The notes: generated by a model not told the origin, from the letters alone. Counted from the stretch's first letter, positions 32,859 through 44,763 are shown. The stretch is DNA of 64,000 bases from Telmatactis stephensoni (GCA_029948255.1 JALIZF010001509.1:305632-369631); one strand, 5' to 3'. Program-made: numbers and translations.

Positions 32859-33105
32859 ATTACTCGTGCCCAGGCCTTAGGCCGGGAACGAGTTATAAAC
32901 TAGATTTTTTTTTCTTTTTTCGTCTCGAGAAAAGGCCATTCTTGCGCAATCGGTCACGTGATGCAGGTCCTGATTGGTTATGAGCGTAAGAAACAATGCC
33001 CTTCATTCATCACCTTTGAGCGCGTGAGAACTCTTCGTAATGAACGCCAGTGAGGAACTTTAGGAATGCAAGATGGCCGACCACCCAAAAAATAGCTTTC
33101 GATTT
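32859..33105 (+). mobile_element. Palindrome-ended dispersed repeat, copy 2 (truncated)
   Basis: Begins with the same terminal palindrome (CTCGTGCCCAGGCCTTAGGCCGGGAACGAG) immediately after copy 1 and repeats the first ~240 bp of the family, then diverges. Confidence 0.75.
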
Positions 33106-34380
33106 TTTCCTTGATTTATTCCATGAATTTCAATGTATGCGAAGATACTCGATACAACGATGAACATACAAAAGATTTCTTCACAATTAGACAGTTTGAA
33201 CTTGAGAATTTCTTCCACTTCCTCTTAATTTACTATCTCTTTCTCCCTCACACACACACACACTCACAAGGTCTCCGTTCCCGACTCGACTTCCACGTGC
33301 ATTTATGTTAATCAGTTCAACTACATTACGTCATTATTTCGCACAAGACTCTACCATGCAGCAGTAAACAATGTAAATTTGAGTTTTTAACTCTTTTAAC
33401 TTTTTTAACTGCATGTGAGATATATAATACCCATGATAATAGAAGGAAAAATCAGTACAGTCGTTTAATGAAACCATGAATTTATTGTTTCTAGTTTTAA
33501 AACATCTGCTAATTCGCCACAGAATTTTTCAAATTCTGGCATTAAAGTGCGCCCAAGATTTTCGACCATTTTCAGTGTTTTGTAAACATTATAAACATTG
33601 CTTATACTCTTCAACGGCTTGTCGTGTGGGCGATCGGTTTAGCACTTTTATTAGGCAGACATCAAGTCAATGTTTCGTTGTCGTTTAAGGTTCGTGGTTG
33701 TTATTTTCAGAGTACAAGGGGTGCCTAAAGATTCATGACGATTTCAGAGCACTTTTAGGGTACACTTTTGGCAGCCAATCGTCCTCGCATTTCTACTCCG
33801 ACGATTTTTGTGGAACTCACTCAGCTTGAAGATTGATCAATCGTAGTTTGTTTCCCTATGTTTCATCCCCGTTTCTAAACAGTGGGGGCAGCTTTTTTTT
33901 AAATTACTCCAAATATATTTCTCTTCAACAAAATCGCTTAAGACCAATTTATAGCTGAATAATTGGAGTAAACTGAAGTTCCTAAAAAGCTATTGAATTT
34001 GAACGCGATTCTAAAAAGTTGTGACCAAAAGTTTGTCAAGGCCGAATGCCTCCTGAGTTTCTATTGAGTCACTTAACCTTAATTTAACCAATCTCAGCTT
34101 TTCCATGAAAAACAATTGTAAGTTGATAGGAACACCGAGGATAAAACAAAGTTTCACTTTCACTTTCACTTTCACTTAACTAGGAGAAACTGGTTTTATA
34201 TTGGGTGGGGGTTCTGGACAAGTATAGTATGATATAAGGCTGGTTCAGGATTGCCTCCAGCCAAAGATTCATGATCAGAATCATACTATTATACCACAAG
34301 TTGCATTATATTTAAAGGCGGAATTTGTTTTAGTCCATCCCAAAGTCGCGTTCCAAACTAAAATGGCGTTTTTCTCTGAA
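33106..34380. other. Non-coding sequence
   Basis: Holds a short (CA)n tract at about 33249-33263 and a (CACTTT)n tract at about 34155-34180. No gene supported. Confidence 0.5.
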
Positions 34381-34384
34381 CTAC

Positions 34385-34805
34385 GTAATTCACCTCACAT
34401 GGCACTGATCTAATTCACCTCATAAGGCACTGAACTAATTCACCTCATATGGCACTGAACTAATTCACCTCATATGGCACTGAACTAATTCACCTCATAT
34501 GGCACTGAACTAATTTACCTCATATGGCACTGAACTAATTCACCTCGTGGCAGTGAACTAATTTACCTCATATGGCACTGAACTAATTCACCTCATATGG
34601 CACTAAACTAATTTACCTCATATGGCACTGAACTAATTCACCTCATGGCAGTGAACTAATTTACCTCATATGGCACTGAACTAATTCGCCTCATATGGCA
34701 CTGAACTAATTCGCCTCATAAGGCACTGAACTAATTCGCCTCATATGGCACTGAACTTATTCACCTCATATGGCACTGAACTAAGTCACCTCATGGCACT
34801 GACAT
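34385..34805. repeat. 25-bp minisatellite, ~17 copies
   Basis: Consensus AATTCACCTCATATGGCACTGAACT. Three copies are shortened by two bases or more at CATATGG; variants CACCTC, TACCTC and CGCCTC cluster by position, showing local duplication history. It starts 15 bp beyond the stop codon of the neighbouring minus-strand exon. Confidence 0.95.
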
Positions 34806-34819
34806 GATCGTATTCACAA

Positions 34820-35045
34820 TTACCTGCTCCACAGCTCCTCAAGGGCTTTCAGCTTCGCTACCTGTAGTGCCAGCTGTAAAGATCCACTAGTCATCCATCC
34901 TAACACAATACCCGCTGGTAGAGCGGCTATCATCATGTCCTTTAAAGTTTCTGGATCGTCATCGTACCTCTTTAGAATATATGCACATCCGAGACTCCAA
35001 ACACCAACAGACACAAGTTTCGGGACGATTCGCACAATAACTTCT
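34820..35045 (-). CDS. Terminal exon of an unidentified small membrane-protein gene
   Basis: A polypyrimidine-TTGTAG acceptor at 35046 opens a frame that ends at a TAA at 34820. About 74 residues: a basic start (VRIVPKLVSVG), a hydrophobic helix (VWSLGCAYIL), KRYDDDPETLKDM, a second hydrophobic segment (MIAALPAGIVLGWMTSG) and a helical tail ending EELWSR. Two short membrane segments joined by an acidic loop suggest a small organelle or ER membrane protein. I cannot name it and do not see the upstream exons. Codon use and splice signal look genuine. Confidence 0.6.
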
Positions 35046-35924
35046 ACAAGAAAAAAAATGTGTTAGTTAAGGCTTCTGCGGTCTCCGATAGGTACTCGGC
35101 CAACAGGTTTAAATTGATCAACAGGAACTTCTGGTTTTGGGAACAAGGCACCAAAAGTATACTCTATGTAAGTCACTTGCGGTAAGACTCAAACTTGAAT
35201 ATGCACCAAAAGTCTGGGACCCACACTACAAATGTGAAATAGATAAGCTGAAAAATATAAAAACACAGGCAGCCCAAGTTCATTATCTGGCAATTTAAAC
35301 ATGTCAACATATGTAAGATACTCTATAATAGACCCATTTCACTTATTCCCTGACTGGAGGTCAAAACAATGAAAAATGTTTGCCGCATGACAAAAGTTTT
35401 CAATTCTCAACAGAGAGAACAACCATTGTTTGGTCCTCCAGTGAGGGAATAAATGAAATGGGTCTATATATTAGAGACCTTAAGCAACGAAGACGGCAAC
35501 GAGGACGACGACGGCATAAGACAATGGCCTTAATTACAAAATACAATGAACGCACGTGCAAATGAGCAAAGCTGTAAGGAAATCAACCGTCTTCTGCAAA
35601 ACTACAACTGACGTGAAAAGTCCAGATTTCACGCTCTGTAGAGAACGGGAACTTGAGGACGCAAACCAGTTTATTTTCCGTTCGCCCAGAAACTCTGTCT
35701 TTCATTTTCTTTCATTCCAAAACTCTGGTCTGAATGGCAATTCAAATTAAATAAGCGAAAAAAATTGCAGTAAATATTGCGCTTGAATACGTTTTGATGT
35801 CCCGTTTTCCCTGCCGTCGTCGTCGTGGTTGCTTAATGTCCCTAATTACAAAATAAACTAATGTAAAAACTAAACACACCCTATTTCCATTGTTTAATGT
35901 AGGTTTTGAAATATAGGTTAAAAA

Positions 35925-36010
35925 CCAAGTGTGAGGTCTTCCATTGAAATTCAAGACCGAGGGCCGAAGGCCCGAGGTCTTGAACTTCAATGGAAGACCG
36001 AGCACGTGGT
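35925..36010. repeat. Palindrome, apex CGAAG
   Basis: GAGGTCTTCCATTGAAATTC...GACCGAGGGCCGAAGGCCCGAGGTC...GAACTTCAATGGAAGACC is an inverted repeat of about 33 bp per arm around a C-GAA-G apex. Flanks (ACACCCTATTTCCATTG, AACCAAACCCTATTTT) resemble the ends of a MITE family also seen inside the 37.2-38.2 kb foldback. Confidence 0.8.
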
Positions 36011-37200
36011 TTTTAAGTTGTTTAAAAACTAACCAAACCCTATTTTTAGCGGAGCACCATACCTAAGATATTGTATTTATGAAGACATTATGTTAATACT
36101 GGCCCTAAGTTTCAAGAATTGATCTTAAGTTTTGACATTTTGTGAAAACCGTTGTTGTGAAGGCAAGCGTAAAAGCGAAATTTGCATAAGTTACAAAAGC
36201 ACGAAGACGTGACTACGAGCATGCGCAGACGTTTTTCACTAGTGTTCTTGACGCGCGCTGACACTTTGAAAACTGAAAATTTACGAGTTTCCTTGCAGTT
36301 TTAACTTCCAAAACTTAAGAATATTATTCTAGAAACCTCGTAAAAAGTTAGCGAGTTTCATGATCATCAATCTGTGCAAATCTTGACGGGTTAAAGTGAA
36401 AAAAAACGTACGTTTGAATTTTTCTTCGGGCCCGGTGTCGTTTCAAAAACTGCTCGAAAGACGAAGGATCTAGTAGGACACGAAGAATATTTTCAAAGTT
36501 GGACGACTTTTTAGTTGGATTCGTAGCTTCAAAAAACTTTTCATAATGAATGAGTCATTGAGAATCGTGTATTCTTCGTTTCGTGAAGATATGCCTTCAG
36601 TAAAGCTGCTTAAAAATGTAGCCAAAGTTGGAAATCAAGAATCGTCTGCATTGAGCATGAAACAAGCACTATGCTTCTAAAGACAACAAGGAAAGCACTT
36701 CAAGGTAAAGACCCTGGCCAGAAAATGATGTCAAAAAGTCTTTTGTACCTATATTTAATCTTTTATCTTTTATTTGGGATTGATGACTTCAAAAAATAAA
36801 CTTTTATGCACGTTGAACTGTGGCCAAGTTTTAAAAACAAACACTCAAGAACATGACAATTGTACAACAACGTTTTGTTTTACGGTGAACTTTTTGCTCT
36901 ACTTTTAATAATAAAATTAGCACAAAAAAGTGATCTTGAACTTATTTCAACCCCACTAATGTGTAAATATAGCTCAAGTTTGGGTCTGAAATTTAATGAA
37001 AAAATTGACAGGAAAATAAGAAGGAATTTTGCATGCAAACTGGAGTACGTTGTTTTACCATATCAAAAAACAAGATTGAACAAGATGTCACAATATATAA
37101 GCTTAGTGAAGACAGACAAATCAAGATATATTGTTCTGTAATATTCAGCATTTTGAAAAGGTTTAATTACTTGTATCAATTTAAAAAAGGTTTTGGAGAT
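36011..37200. other. AT-rich non-coding sequence
   Basis: No gene supported. The plus-strand frame at 36860-37141 is AT-rich and lacks recognisable motifs or splice context. Confidence 0.4.
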
Positions 37201-37203
37201 ATT

Positions 37204-38229
37204 ATTGTTTCAATGCAAAAATTCTGAAAATAAGAACTCAAATCATCGGATTTGAGTTATAGCATCAAATCCGAGTTATATCGAGTAATTTATATTTGCA
37301 TGAAATTAACGTCGAACAATAGCTAAAATACAATACAATACAATACGTTTATTAGTAATTCCCAGAGGGGATTTTGAATACTAATTTACAAAATGTGTGT
37401 TGAGATAAAGCTTCTTAAAATTCCATCATGGTCAACGATTTACCGGATAGCATAGTGGTAAGTGAATGGACTAAGATTCAACGGGTTGAGGGTTCGAGGC
37501 TCGGTAGGGTCGATGCGTCAAATGCAGTGCATTGAAGGTAAAACTTCTAAAATGTGTGTAATGTGTGTATGGCATGACTAGTAACTTGGTAAACCTAATG
37601 CAGGTCTTGAATTCAAAATTCAAAACCTGTCCCAGGTCTTCCCCCGAAATTCAAAACCTACATTAAACAATGGAAATAGGGTGTGGTTAGTTTATAATTT
37701 CGGGGGAAGACCCGGGACAGGTTTTCAATTTTGAATTCAAGACCTGCATCAGGTTTTTTACCAAGTTACTAGTCATGCCATACACACATTTGAGAAGTTT
37801 TACCTTCCATACACTGCATTTGAGATTTTAGACACACACTAGAAGTCAGAAAGTCTTAAAATTTAAGGAATTGACTATTCTGATCTTAAAAAAATCGCAA
37901 ATGATATCTTACGCATCGACCCTACCGAGCCTCGAACCCTCAACCCGTTGAATCTTAGTTCATTATATTCACTTACCACTATGCTATCCGGTAAATCGCT
38001 GACCATGATGGAATTTTAAGAAGCTTTATCTCAACACACATTTGTAAATTAGTATTCAAAATCCCCTCTGGGAATTACTAATAAACGTATTGTATTGTAT
38101 TGTATTTTAGCTATTGTTCGACGTTAATTTAATGCAAATATAAATCACTCGATATATCTCGGATTTGATACTATAACTCAAATCCGATGATTTGAGTTCT
38201 TATTTTCAGAATTTTTGCATTGAAACAAT
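37204..38229. mobile_element. 1.03-kb foldback element with tRNA-like sequence on each arm
   Basis: Ends ATTGTTTCAATGCAAAAATTC and its inverse. Arms about 37204-37680 and 37715-38229 match over almost their whole length, apart from ~100 bp extra in the right arm. Each arm holds a (CAATA)n-type tail, a block ending CCCAGAGGGGATTTTG, and a tRNA-like stretch. Confidence 0.85.
37440..37510 (+). repeat. tRNA-like (A box/B box) sequence in the left foldback arm
   Basis: CCGGATAGCATAGTGGTAAG is A-box-like and GAGGGTTCGAGGCTCGG is B-box-like, spaced about 40 nt apart. The terminal stem is poor. An inverse copy sits at about 37917-37995. Probably a SINE head, not a tRNA gene. Confidence 0.55.
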
Positions 38230-38516
38230 AAAAATAGGGTTTGGTCAGTTTTTAAACCACTTCAAACGCACGGGCTCGGGTTTGCATTCTGCGGCCCTCG
38301 GTCTTGAATTTCAATACAAACCCTCGCCCTAGCGTTTGAACCTTTATATAAAATTGATGTTAAAATTAACGTAAATGTACAATAATATTAAAGAACTAAG
38401 CACGCGTTAAAAACACAACTACAATCACATCAGAGAATTGAGTTGTGTTTTTACGTAACGTGTGCTTAGTACTTCTTATTAAGGAATATAAAACGCGCGC
38501 GCATGTCTCCTATGTC

Positions 38517-39076
38517 AGAGTTAATTACCGAGAACCGAGGCTTTTAGCCATATACATCCCGAGGGCCGTAGGCCCGAGGGATGTATATGGATAAAAGCCG
38601 AGGTTCGAGGTAATTAACTGGCTTATTATGTGATTGAGGAGGTTTTCACACTAAAACAATCCCAAATAACATTAACTATCTGATCATTGTTACTGAATTC
38701 CCAGAAGGAAATCTCAAACAATTGCTTTTCAATTCTATTAACGGTGAAGTGAACGAACACTATTGTAACAGACAAAATGATTTTTTGTTGATAAGTTTCC
38801 ATCAGTTAGCTCAGTAGTATAGAGGTTAAAGGCGGGTATAGGTCTGCAGAAGGTCTCGGGTTCGAATCCTAAAGTTATTTATCAAGAAATTTTTTTTCAC
38901 CAAAATTGGCTACTTAGTGTATGATTTCGGTGCTCAGTAGAAAATTTCTAAGTCTAACATCCAAATTAAGATGACCTAGGGAAGTATGGGGCGAGGGCAA
39001 TATCTGTATATAGCCCTCGTACGAGGGCAATATCTGTATAATGCCCTTGAATTCATAATGACTAGGGAAATACGTA
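38517..39076. repeat. 560-bp tandem duplication, unit 1
   Basis: Starts AGAGTTAATTACCGAGAACC and ends ATAATGACTAGGGAAATACG. Contains a ~90-bp palindrome (38526-38614) with apex CCGTAGG, a tRNA-like stretch at 38803-38872 (GTTAGCTCAGTAG and GGGTTCGAATCC) and two copies of GAGGGCAATATCTGTATA. Confidence 0.9.
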
Positions 39077-39639
39077 AGAGTTAATTACCGAGAACCAAGG
39101 CTTTTAGCCATATACATGTATATGGATAAAAGCCGAGGTTCGAGGTAATTAACTGGCTTATTATATGATTGAGGAGGTTTTCACACTAAAACAATCCCAA
39201 ACGACATTAACGATCTGATCGTTGTTACTGAATTCCCAGAAGGAAATCTTAAACAATTGCTTTTCAATTCTATTCACGGTGAAGTTAACGAACACTATTA
39301 TAACAGACAAAACGATTTTTTTTTGATAAGTTTCCATCAGTTAGCTCAGTAGTATAGAGGTTAAAGGCGGGTATAGGTGTGCAGAAGGTCTCGGGTTCGA
39401 TTCCTAAAGTTATTTCTCAAGAGATTTTTTTTCACCAAAATTGGCTACTTAGCGTATGATTTCGGGGCTCAGTAGAAAATTTCTAAGTCTAACATCCAAA
39501 TTAAGATGACCTAGGGAAGTATGGGGCGAGGGCAATATCTGTATATTGCCCTCATACGAGGGCAATATCTGTATAATGCCCTCGTAGGAGGGCAATATCT
39601 GTATAATGCCCTTGAATTCATAATGACTAGGGAAATACG
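39077..39639. repeat. 560-bp tandem duplication, unit 2
   Basis: About 95% identical to unit 1 by eye. Differences of note: the tip of the palindrome is precisely missing (25 bp) and the GAGGGCAATATCTGTATA motif occurs three times instead of two. The tRNA-like stretch is at 39337-39406. Confidence 0.9.
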
Positions 39640-39706
39640 CGATATAAAGCCCTACAAATAACAAAGAAAACCGACTCAATCATATAATAAACTGTGATAT
39701 AAACAC

Positions 39707-39798
39707 GATGGAAGATGTAGAGCGAGAGAAAAGCAAGATTAGGAACACGAGGCGTAGCCGAGTGTTTCTCTTGCTTTTCGAGTGCTCTACATCTTCCA
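39707..39798. repeat. Palindrome, apex GCGTAGC
   Basis: GATGGAAGATGTAGAGC...AAAAGCAAGA...GAACACGAGGCGTAGCCGAGTGTTTC...TCTTGCTTTT...GCTCTACATCTTCCA is an inverted repeat of about 40 bp per arm with a GCGTAGC tip. Confidence 0.85.
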
Positions 39799-40384
39799 GA
39801 GTGTTAATATTACAGAACAGAGACATAAGCGATCGTTTTATATTGCTTTTATAAAATATTTTCGAGGTTTTTTGAGCGAGCCATGTCTCTGTCCTCTGAT
39901 ATAAACATGGTAGCCAGCCAATCAGCGCGCGCGTTATATCTCAAATATTTTATAAAGCTTGAAATAGCATCGACTAGAAGCACTCCCAGACATGTCCAAT
40001 ACACACGAAAAATTATATACAGACGTTGTTTAAAGAAGCCTTTTTAGATCATTAAATTCCTAGTATTAGCGCAAGCTAGTTTCAGGAGTAGAACCATCGA
40101 AGTACCGAAGCAAGTTTAGCCATGACTTACGCAATAGAATATCGCGTTGCAGTCGATACTGACGAGTAAAAACCTTTGGCTGAATGCCGGACTTTGTACA
40201 TCGCTGTCAAGCGACAAAAATCTCTTCAAGTGCAACATCAAAGCCATCCAAGCTTTTAGTGTTCGTACTCTATCATCACAAGAGTCAAAGTAGATAAACA
40301 AACGAAAAGATTTCGAAAGCCGTCGTCCCGTCGAGCGCTGTGAAGACCTCGAGTCCGCTAGCCGAAAACAGCAACAAAAAGGCG

Positions 40385-40736
40385 CCCGGGGGAAGGGGGG
40401 GGGGGATACTCCCATACATTTGCTATACGGATACGTGCCGCCAAACAGGGTAGGGTTTTCAGCGATTTTACTCTGGAACAGGGTATATAAAATAGCTCTT
40501 TATCTCTCTGGAACTATTCATTAAAAGTTTAACAAAACCGATAGCACAGACTATTGCATGTCAATGTCAAATGCAAAACATTTCACTGGGACAGGGTATA
40601 TTTTTGTGGTACTTACTCTGGAACAGGGTAGCGTTTTAAGCTTTTTTTTTTCTGTGGAACGTAACAGGATCAGGGTTTGAGGGGCTCAGCGGCACGTCCC
40701 TACCCAAAACTAGAAGGAGTACCCCCCACCCCCGGG
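40385..40736. mobile_element. hAT-like MITE, copy 1 (8-bp TSD AAAAGGCG)
   Basis: CCCGGGGG... and ...CCCCCGGG termini with a TACTCCC/GGAGTA sub-terminal match, flanked by a perfect 8-bp direct repeat AAAAGGCG (40377-40384 and 40737-40744). Internal repeats of ACAGGGTA. An 8-bp duplication is the hallmark of hAT transposition. Confidence 0.9.
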
Positions 40737-40974
40737 AAAAGGCGTATTGAGATAGTTTATTGGCTTAGTGTTTTGTGAAGCAATTTCTTTTATATTTATA
40801 GCGACATTTTGCTACAGAGCAAAGGGAGGAGCATTTTTGCATTTGTTTTGTAACCACACTCTGACAATAAATATACAAAATTGACGAGACAAATACATGC
40901 ACTTCTGGATGGTCAAGTGGATATACCCATGGCTTTCCAATACAAGCGAAAGGTCCGGTTTCGATTATATTCTT

Positions 40975-40992
40975 TCTTTTTTTTTTCTTTTT

Positions 40993-41041
<49 letters not shown>

Positions 41042-41055
41042 CTTTTTTTTTTTTT
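40975..41055. repeat. Poly(T) tract
   Basis: About 80 bases of T with a few C interruptions. It could be the poly(A) tail of a minus-strand retrocopy or an expanded homopolymer; no attached retrocopy is evident. Confidence 0.9.
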
Positions 41056-42012
41056 GACACATTTTTCTTCTTTAACAGCTAATTTTTGTCTTTAAATGAA
41101 AACTCGTTATTTTACTGAAATGAATTGTCTGGGCTTCCTGTGGTCATTTCGTTTAATCCACAAGTTACTTCGCCATTGGCGGTTTGATTTAAGGTGTCTC
41201 GATCGAAATTCCGAGCGCATCGAGGCGCTTCGATAAAACGCTTCCAAAATCTTCCTTTCGTCTTCGATTGCAATAACATTTTTGCTTATTGTACGTCATT
41301 TATTGAGAATCACGAACACACTAAAAATATACGGAAATGATACGCGAATGAGACACAAAATAGCAAAAACTACACACCACATAAAATTGCAATTTACGCA
41401 AAATTGAGCGCTAAGATTTTAACCGCATTCACAGAATCATGAAACGCTAACCTAATCTAGCTGGTGGATCAGTAGGAAAACAATTGTAGGACAGGATTCT
41501 GAGATAATTACGATGTTTGAAATTGTACCTCTTGAACTGACTCGGAAGTTTGGACTCTTCTTGCGTTATCCAGTTTAGCTTTAACGCCGCCACAATACAC
41601 AGACAGAATGATCAATGTTTCTTCTAACTACCTGCCAAGTGAAATTGTCTTTGGTTAGATAGAAGAAAAGTTGTAATCGGCCGTATAAGTGAAGGTTTAT
41701 ACTCCAAAATATCCACAATTTGCAAAATGCACGTTTTTCGAAATTACAGAAAATTTAACCGTGCAATTCGAGCGAAACCTCTCAATAAAGAAGTTCCGTC
41801 CTTAATACAAGTTCTTACCTGCATTATGGGTGTTAGACTTATTTCATTGCTGCAAAATAAAATTTTAAAGTAAGGCACCTTCACGTCGCTCCCGCTCGAA
41901 TCGTTTGTTGTTATCGGATTGCCACTATGCAAATTAGCTAGCCTCTAAGGAATGCACACTTTTGACAGGGGGGCGCTAGCATGCATACTTTGTTAATTTA
42001 TACATCGCAACT

Positions 42013-44508
42013 AGACCTTTTTGCGATAACAAACATTCTCGACATCTCGTGCAGATAAAACAAAAGAACTTTTTATTAATCATGACATCTTGAATATTCA
42101 TTGTTCAAGGCTCGTGGAACGTTTGTACCTAGTTGAGCGTTGAACATATAATTTTAAATGTAAGCACAAAGTAAACTAAAAGGGATTTGTTTTCACTCCA
42201 TGTTATTATGCGTACTGCGTTTAGACATGTACTCACAGTTCTGACTACCGAGTATTCGATATGCTAATTTAATTTAGGCCCCGTAAACACATAGGACTAT
42301 TGAAGTCCACACGAAAACGATGACCGTTACACGACAACGATGAACGTTTTCGAATCCTTTTAGAGTCGTCAATACATATGCGGTTTCATTTGTAAACGTA
42401 TACTTTTTAACCGTTTAGTTCCATTGATAATTAATCAATGTCAGCGCTCTCCACACGAAAACGGATCGAGTTTTCGAAAGTACAGTATATATCCACTTTG
42501 GAGAAGTTTTCGAAAATATTCCTTTACGGTGAGCGTTTCCATCGCTTTCGTGTCGAAGGCCTAAACGTTAATGTAAATATAAACAACTAAACAGTTCTTC
42601 ATCTACACGATTGCTTTCACTTCGCCTTTGCCTGTATTCATCTCTACTAAAGGAGTCAGGAAGAGATAGGGTGATGCAATCAACTGAACAATCGTGAAAG
42701 TGTTTCTGATGCGGAATGTCGATCCACGTTGCATATATTTTAATCAGTAAAAGATCACTTATTTCCCTTTTTGTTTAGTCATTCGAATCAATTTATGCTG
42801 TTGGCAAATTTTACCATAACTGGTCTGAAAGAAAGAAATCCACAGTGTTTTGCGAATCTCGACCATAATTGCGATCGCAATAATGGCGGGAAAATTAAAG
42901 AGATTGTCGTACTTATAGCCGGCGATCCTCAGAATATTTTTGTATGCTAAAGATAGAAGAAAGAGAAGAAGAGTTTGAAATGTGGTAAGACTGAAAAGGG
43001 AACAGTGCACCATTGAAGAACTGTTACTCGCGTGTCGTGAGTTTTCCACAGCTAGACAAAAACTACTCTAAAAGCATGATCTTTAGTTACAATTTTATAC
43101 ACGTCCTCACAGGAGAAAAGACGATTTAGAGCAATTTTTGTAAGACTGTGAAAACGGCACGGTCACGGCAAGGAACGCATCAAGCGACTTTAATACGATC
43201 ATTGCATGGTGATCAAGGTCTCTTTTACATCATACAAATGCTGCTCTAAACAGAGTACGAAACTGATACCTTTGACTATTAGATCTTTGTTCTTAGACCT
43301 AATTTAGATTTTTTTTAGTTTTCGACCGAGTTTTTTGACATCGACCGAGCTATTAGTCTTGGACTAAGTTTTTGTCTTGGACTAAGTTTTTGTCTTGGAC
43401 CAAGTTTTTGTCTTCGATCGAGTTTTTTCTGCCTTTTAACAAGTTTTTTTTTTGAGTCTTCGACTGGGTTTTTGGTCTTCAAACGATTTGTGTAGTCTTT
43501 GACCCAGTTTTTTGTGTTGAGAAGAGAAATATCATCTAACGCGATGTAACGCTGTCAACCAACATTTATCTGTTCAAACTTAGTGTCATAATTTTGGACG
43601 ATTCTGCGCGCCGTATATACTCATATATTATTTAATGCTGTAATTACACTGACATTTATGATCGATCCCCGAACCCCATGCAATCTTATCATTTTACTTT
43701 TTCGAGGATTCGTTGTTCAAGATGGAATTTTCAATGTGTGAGGTATCCCCTGATATGTATACAGGTCTGTATACACACACAAACCAATATGAAGTGACCG
43801 CAAGTACTGGTTAGTATGCTAAACAGTGAGACGGGAGTGCCAAAGCTTATGTGAATTTATTGAAAGCAAAGGTATAAAGGGATTTCCTGGCAGCTATCTT
43901 TATGTTTTCATAGTTCCAAAACATATACTTTTTTATGCGTTTAGTTCTTCCATCCACACGAAAGCGATGAAAACGCTCACCGTAAAGGAATATTTTCGAA
44001 GTCGTTCTCTAAAGTGGATACTTTCGAAAACTCCGTTTTCGTGTGGAGAGCGCTGACGAATTATCAATGGAACATTCACAAAGCGTTCGCGTGTGGACGG
44101 AGCTAAACGGTTAAAAAGTATACGTTTACAAACGAAACCGCATACGTATTGACGACTCTAAAAGGATTCGAAAACGTTCATCGTTTTCGTGTAACGTTCA
44201 TCGTTTTCGTGTGGACTTCAATAGTCCTATGTGTTTACGGGGCCTAAATTAGCATATCGAATACTCGGTAGTCAGAACCGTGAGTACATGTCTAAACGCA
44301 GTAGGCATAACATATAACATGGAGTGAAAACAAATCCCTTTTAGTTTATTTTGTGTTTACATTTAAAATTATATGTTCAACGCTCAACTAGGTACAAACA
44401 TTCCACGAGCCTTGAACAATGCAATATTCAAGATGTCATGATTAATAAAAAGTTCTTTTGTTTTATCTGCACGAGATGTCGAGAATGTTTGTTATCGCAA
44501 AAAGGTCT
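42013..44508. mobile_element. 2.5-kb element with ~560-bp TIRs
   Basis: Arms 42013-42570 and 43940-44508 are inverted copies, starting (A)GACCTTTTTGCGATAACAAAC. The flanks can be read as a TA duplication (TAGACC...GGTCTA) or as ACT. The arms contain repeated GAAAACGATGAACGTT-like blocks. The 1.37-kb interior has no transposase; the longest frame (42759-43049, minus) is unconvincing. Non-autonomous long-TIR element. Confidence 0.85.
43315..43520. repeat. Degenerate ~20-bp minisatellite
   Basis: Around ten diverged units of GTCTTGGACTAAGTTTTT lie in the interior of the 2.5-kb long-TIR element. Confidence 0.8.
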
Positions 44509-44763
44509 ACTTCAGCTTTTATTTTCATTCTTTTTTTCAAAAAAAAAAAAAATGAAAAGAGATTAACTTTCGTCATATCCGGAGATATTTTGGGGGTTTT
44601 GACGAGAATGAGATATATATCGGCCAAGTATGTAAAGACAAAGAAATCAGATTATAGTATTTTAAAATATGAAGGAAGCACAAAGAAAGAAAACCCGAAA
44701 AGCTAAATCGATTTACGAAACTAGCTTACACAAAATACTGCTCGGATCACCAAATGCATTGAC

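Noticed and set aside
34385..34805. CRISPR-like array
   Set aside because: Units are contiguous with no unique spacers; it is a minisatellite in a eukaryotic genome.
38803..38872. Possible tRNA gene
   Set aside because: A and B boxes are present, but the acceptor stem and anticodon arm do not pair properly, and the sequence is embedded in a 560-bp duplicated repeat. It is better explained as a SINE-like remnant.
40897..41082. 61-aa ORF ending in poly-Phe
   Set aside because: It is the translation of a poly(T) tract.
41900..42012. Gene start near 41900 (62-aa ORF)
   Set aside because: No splice, promoter or domain support; random open frame.
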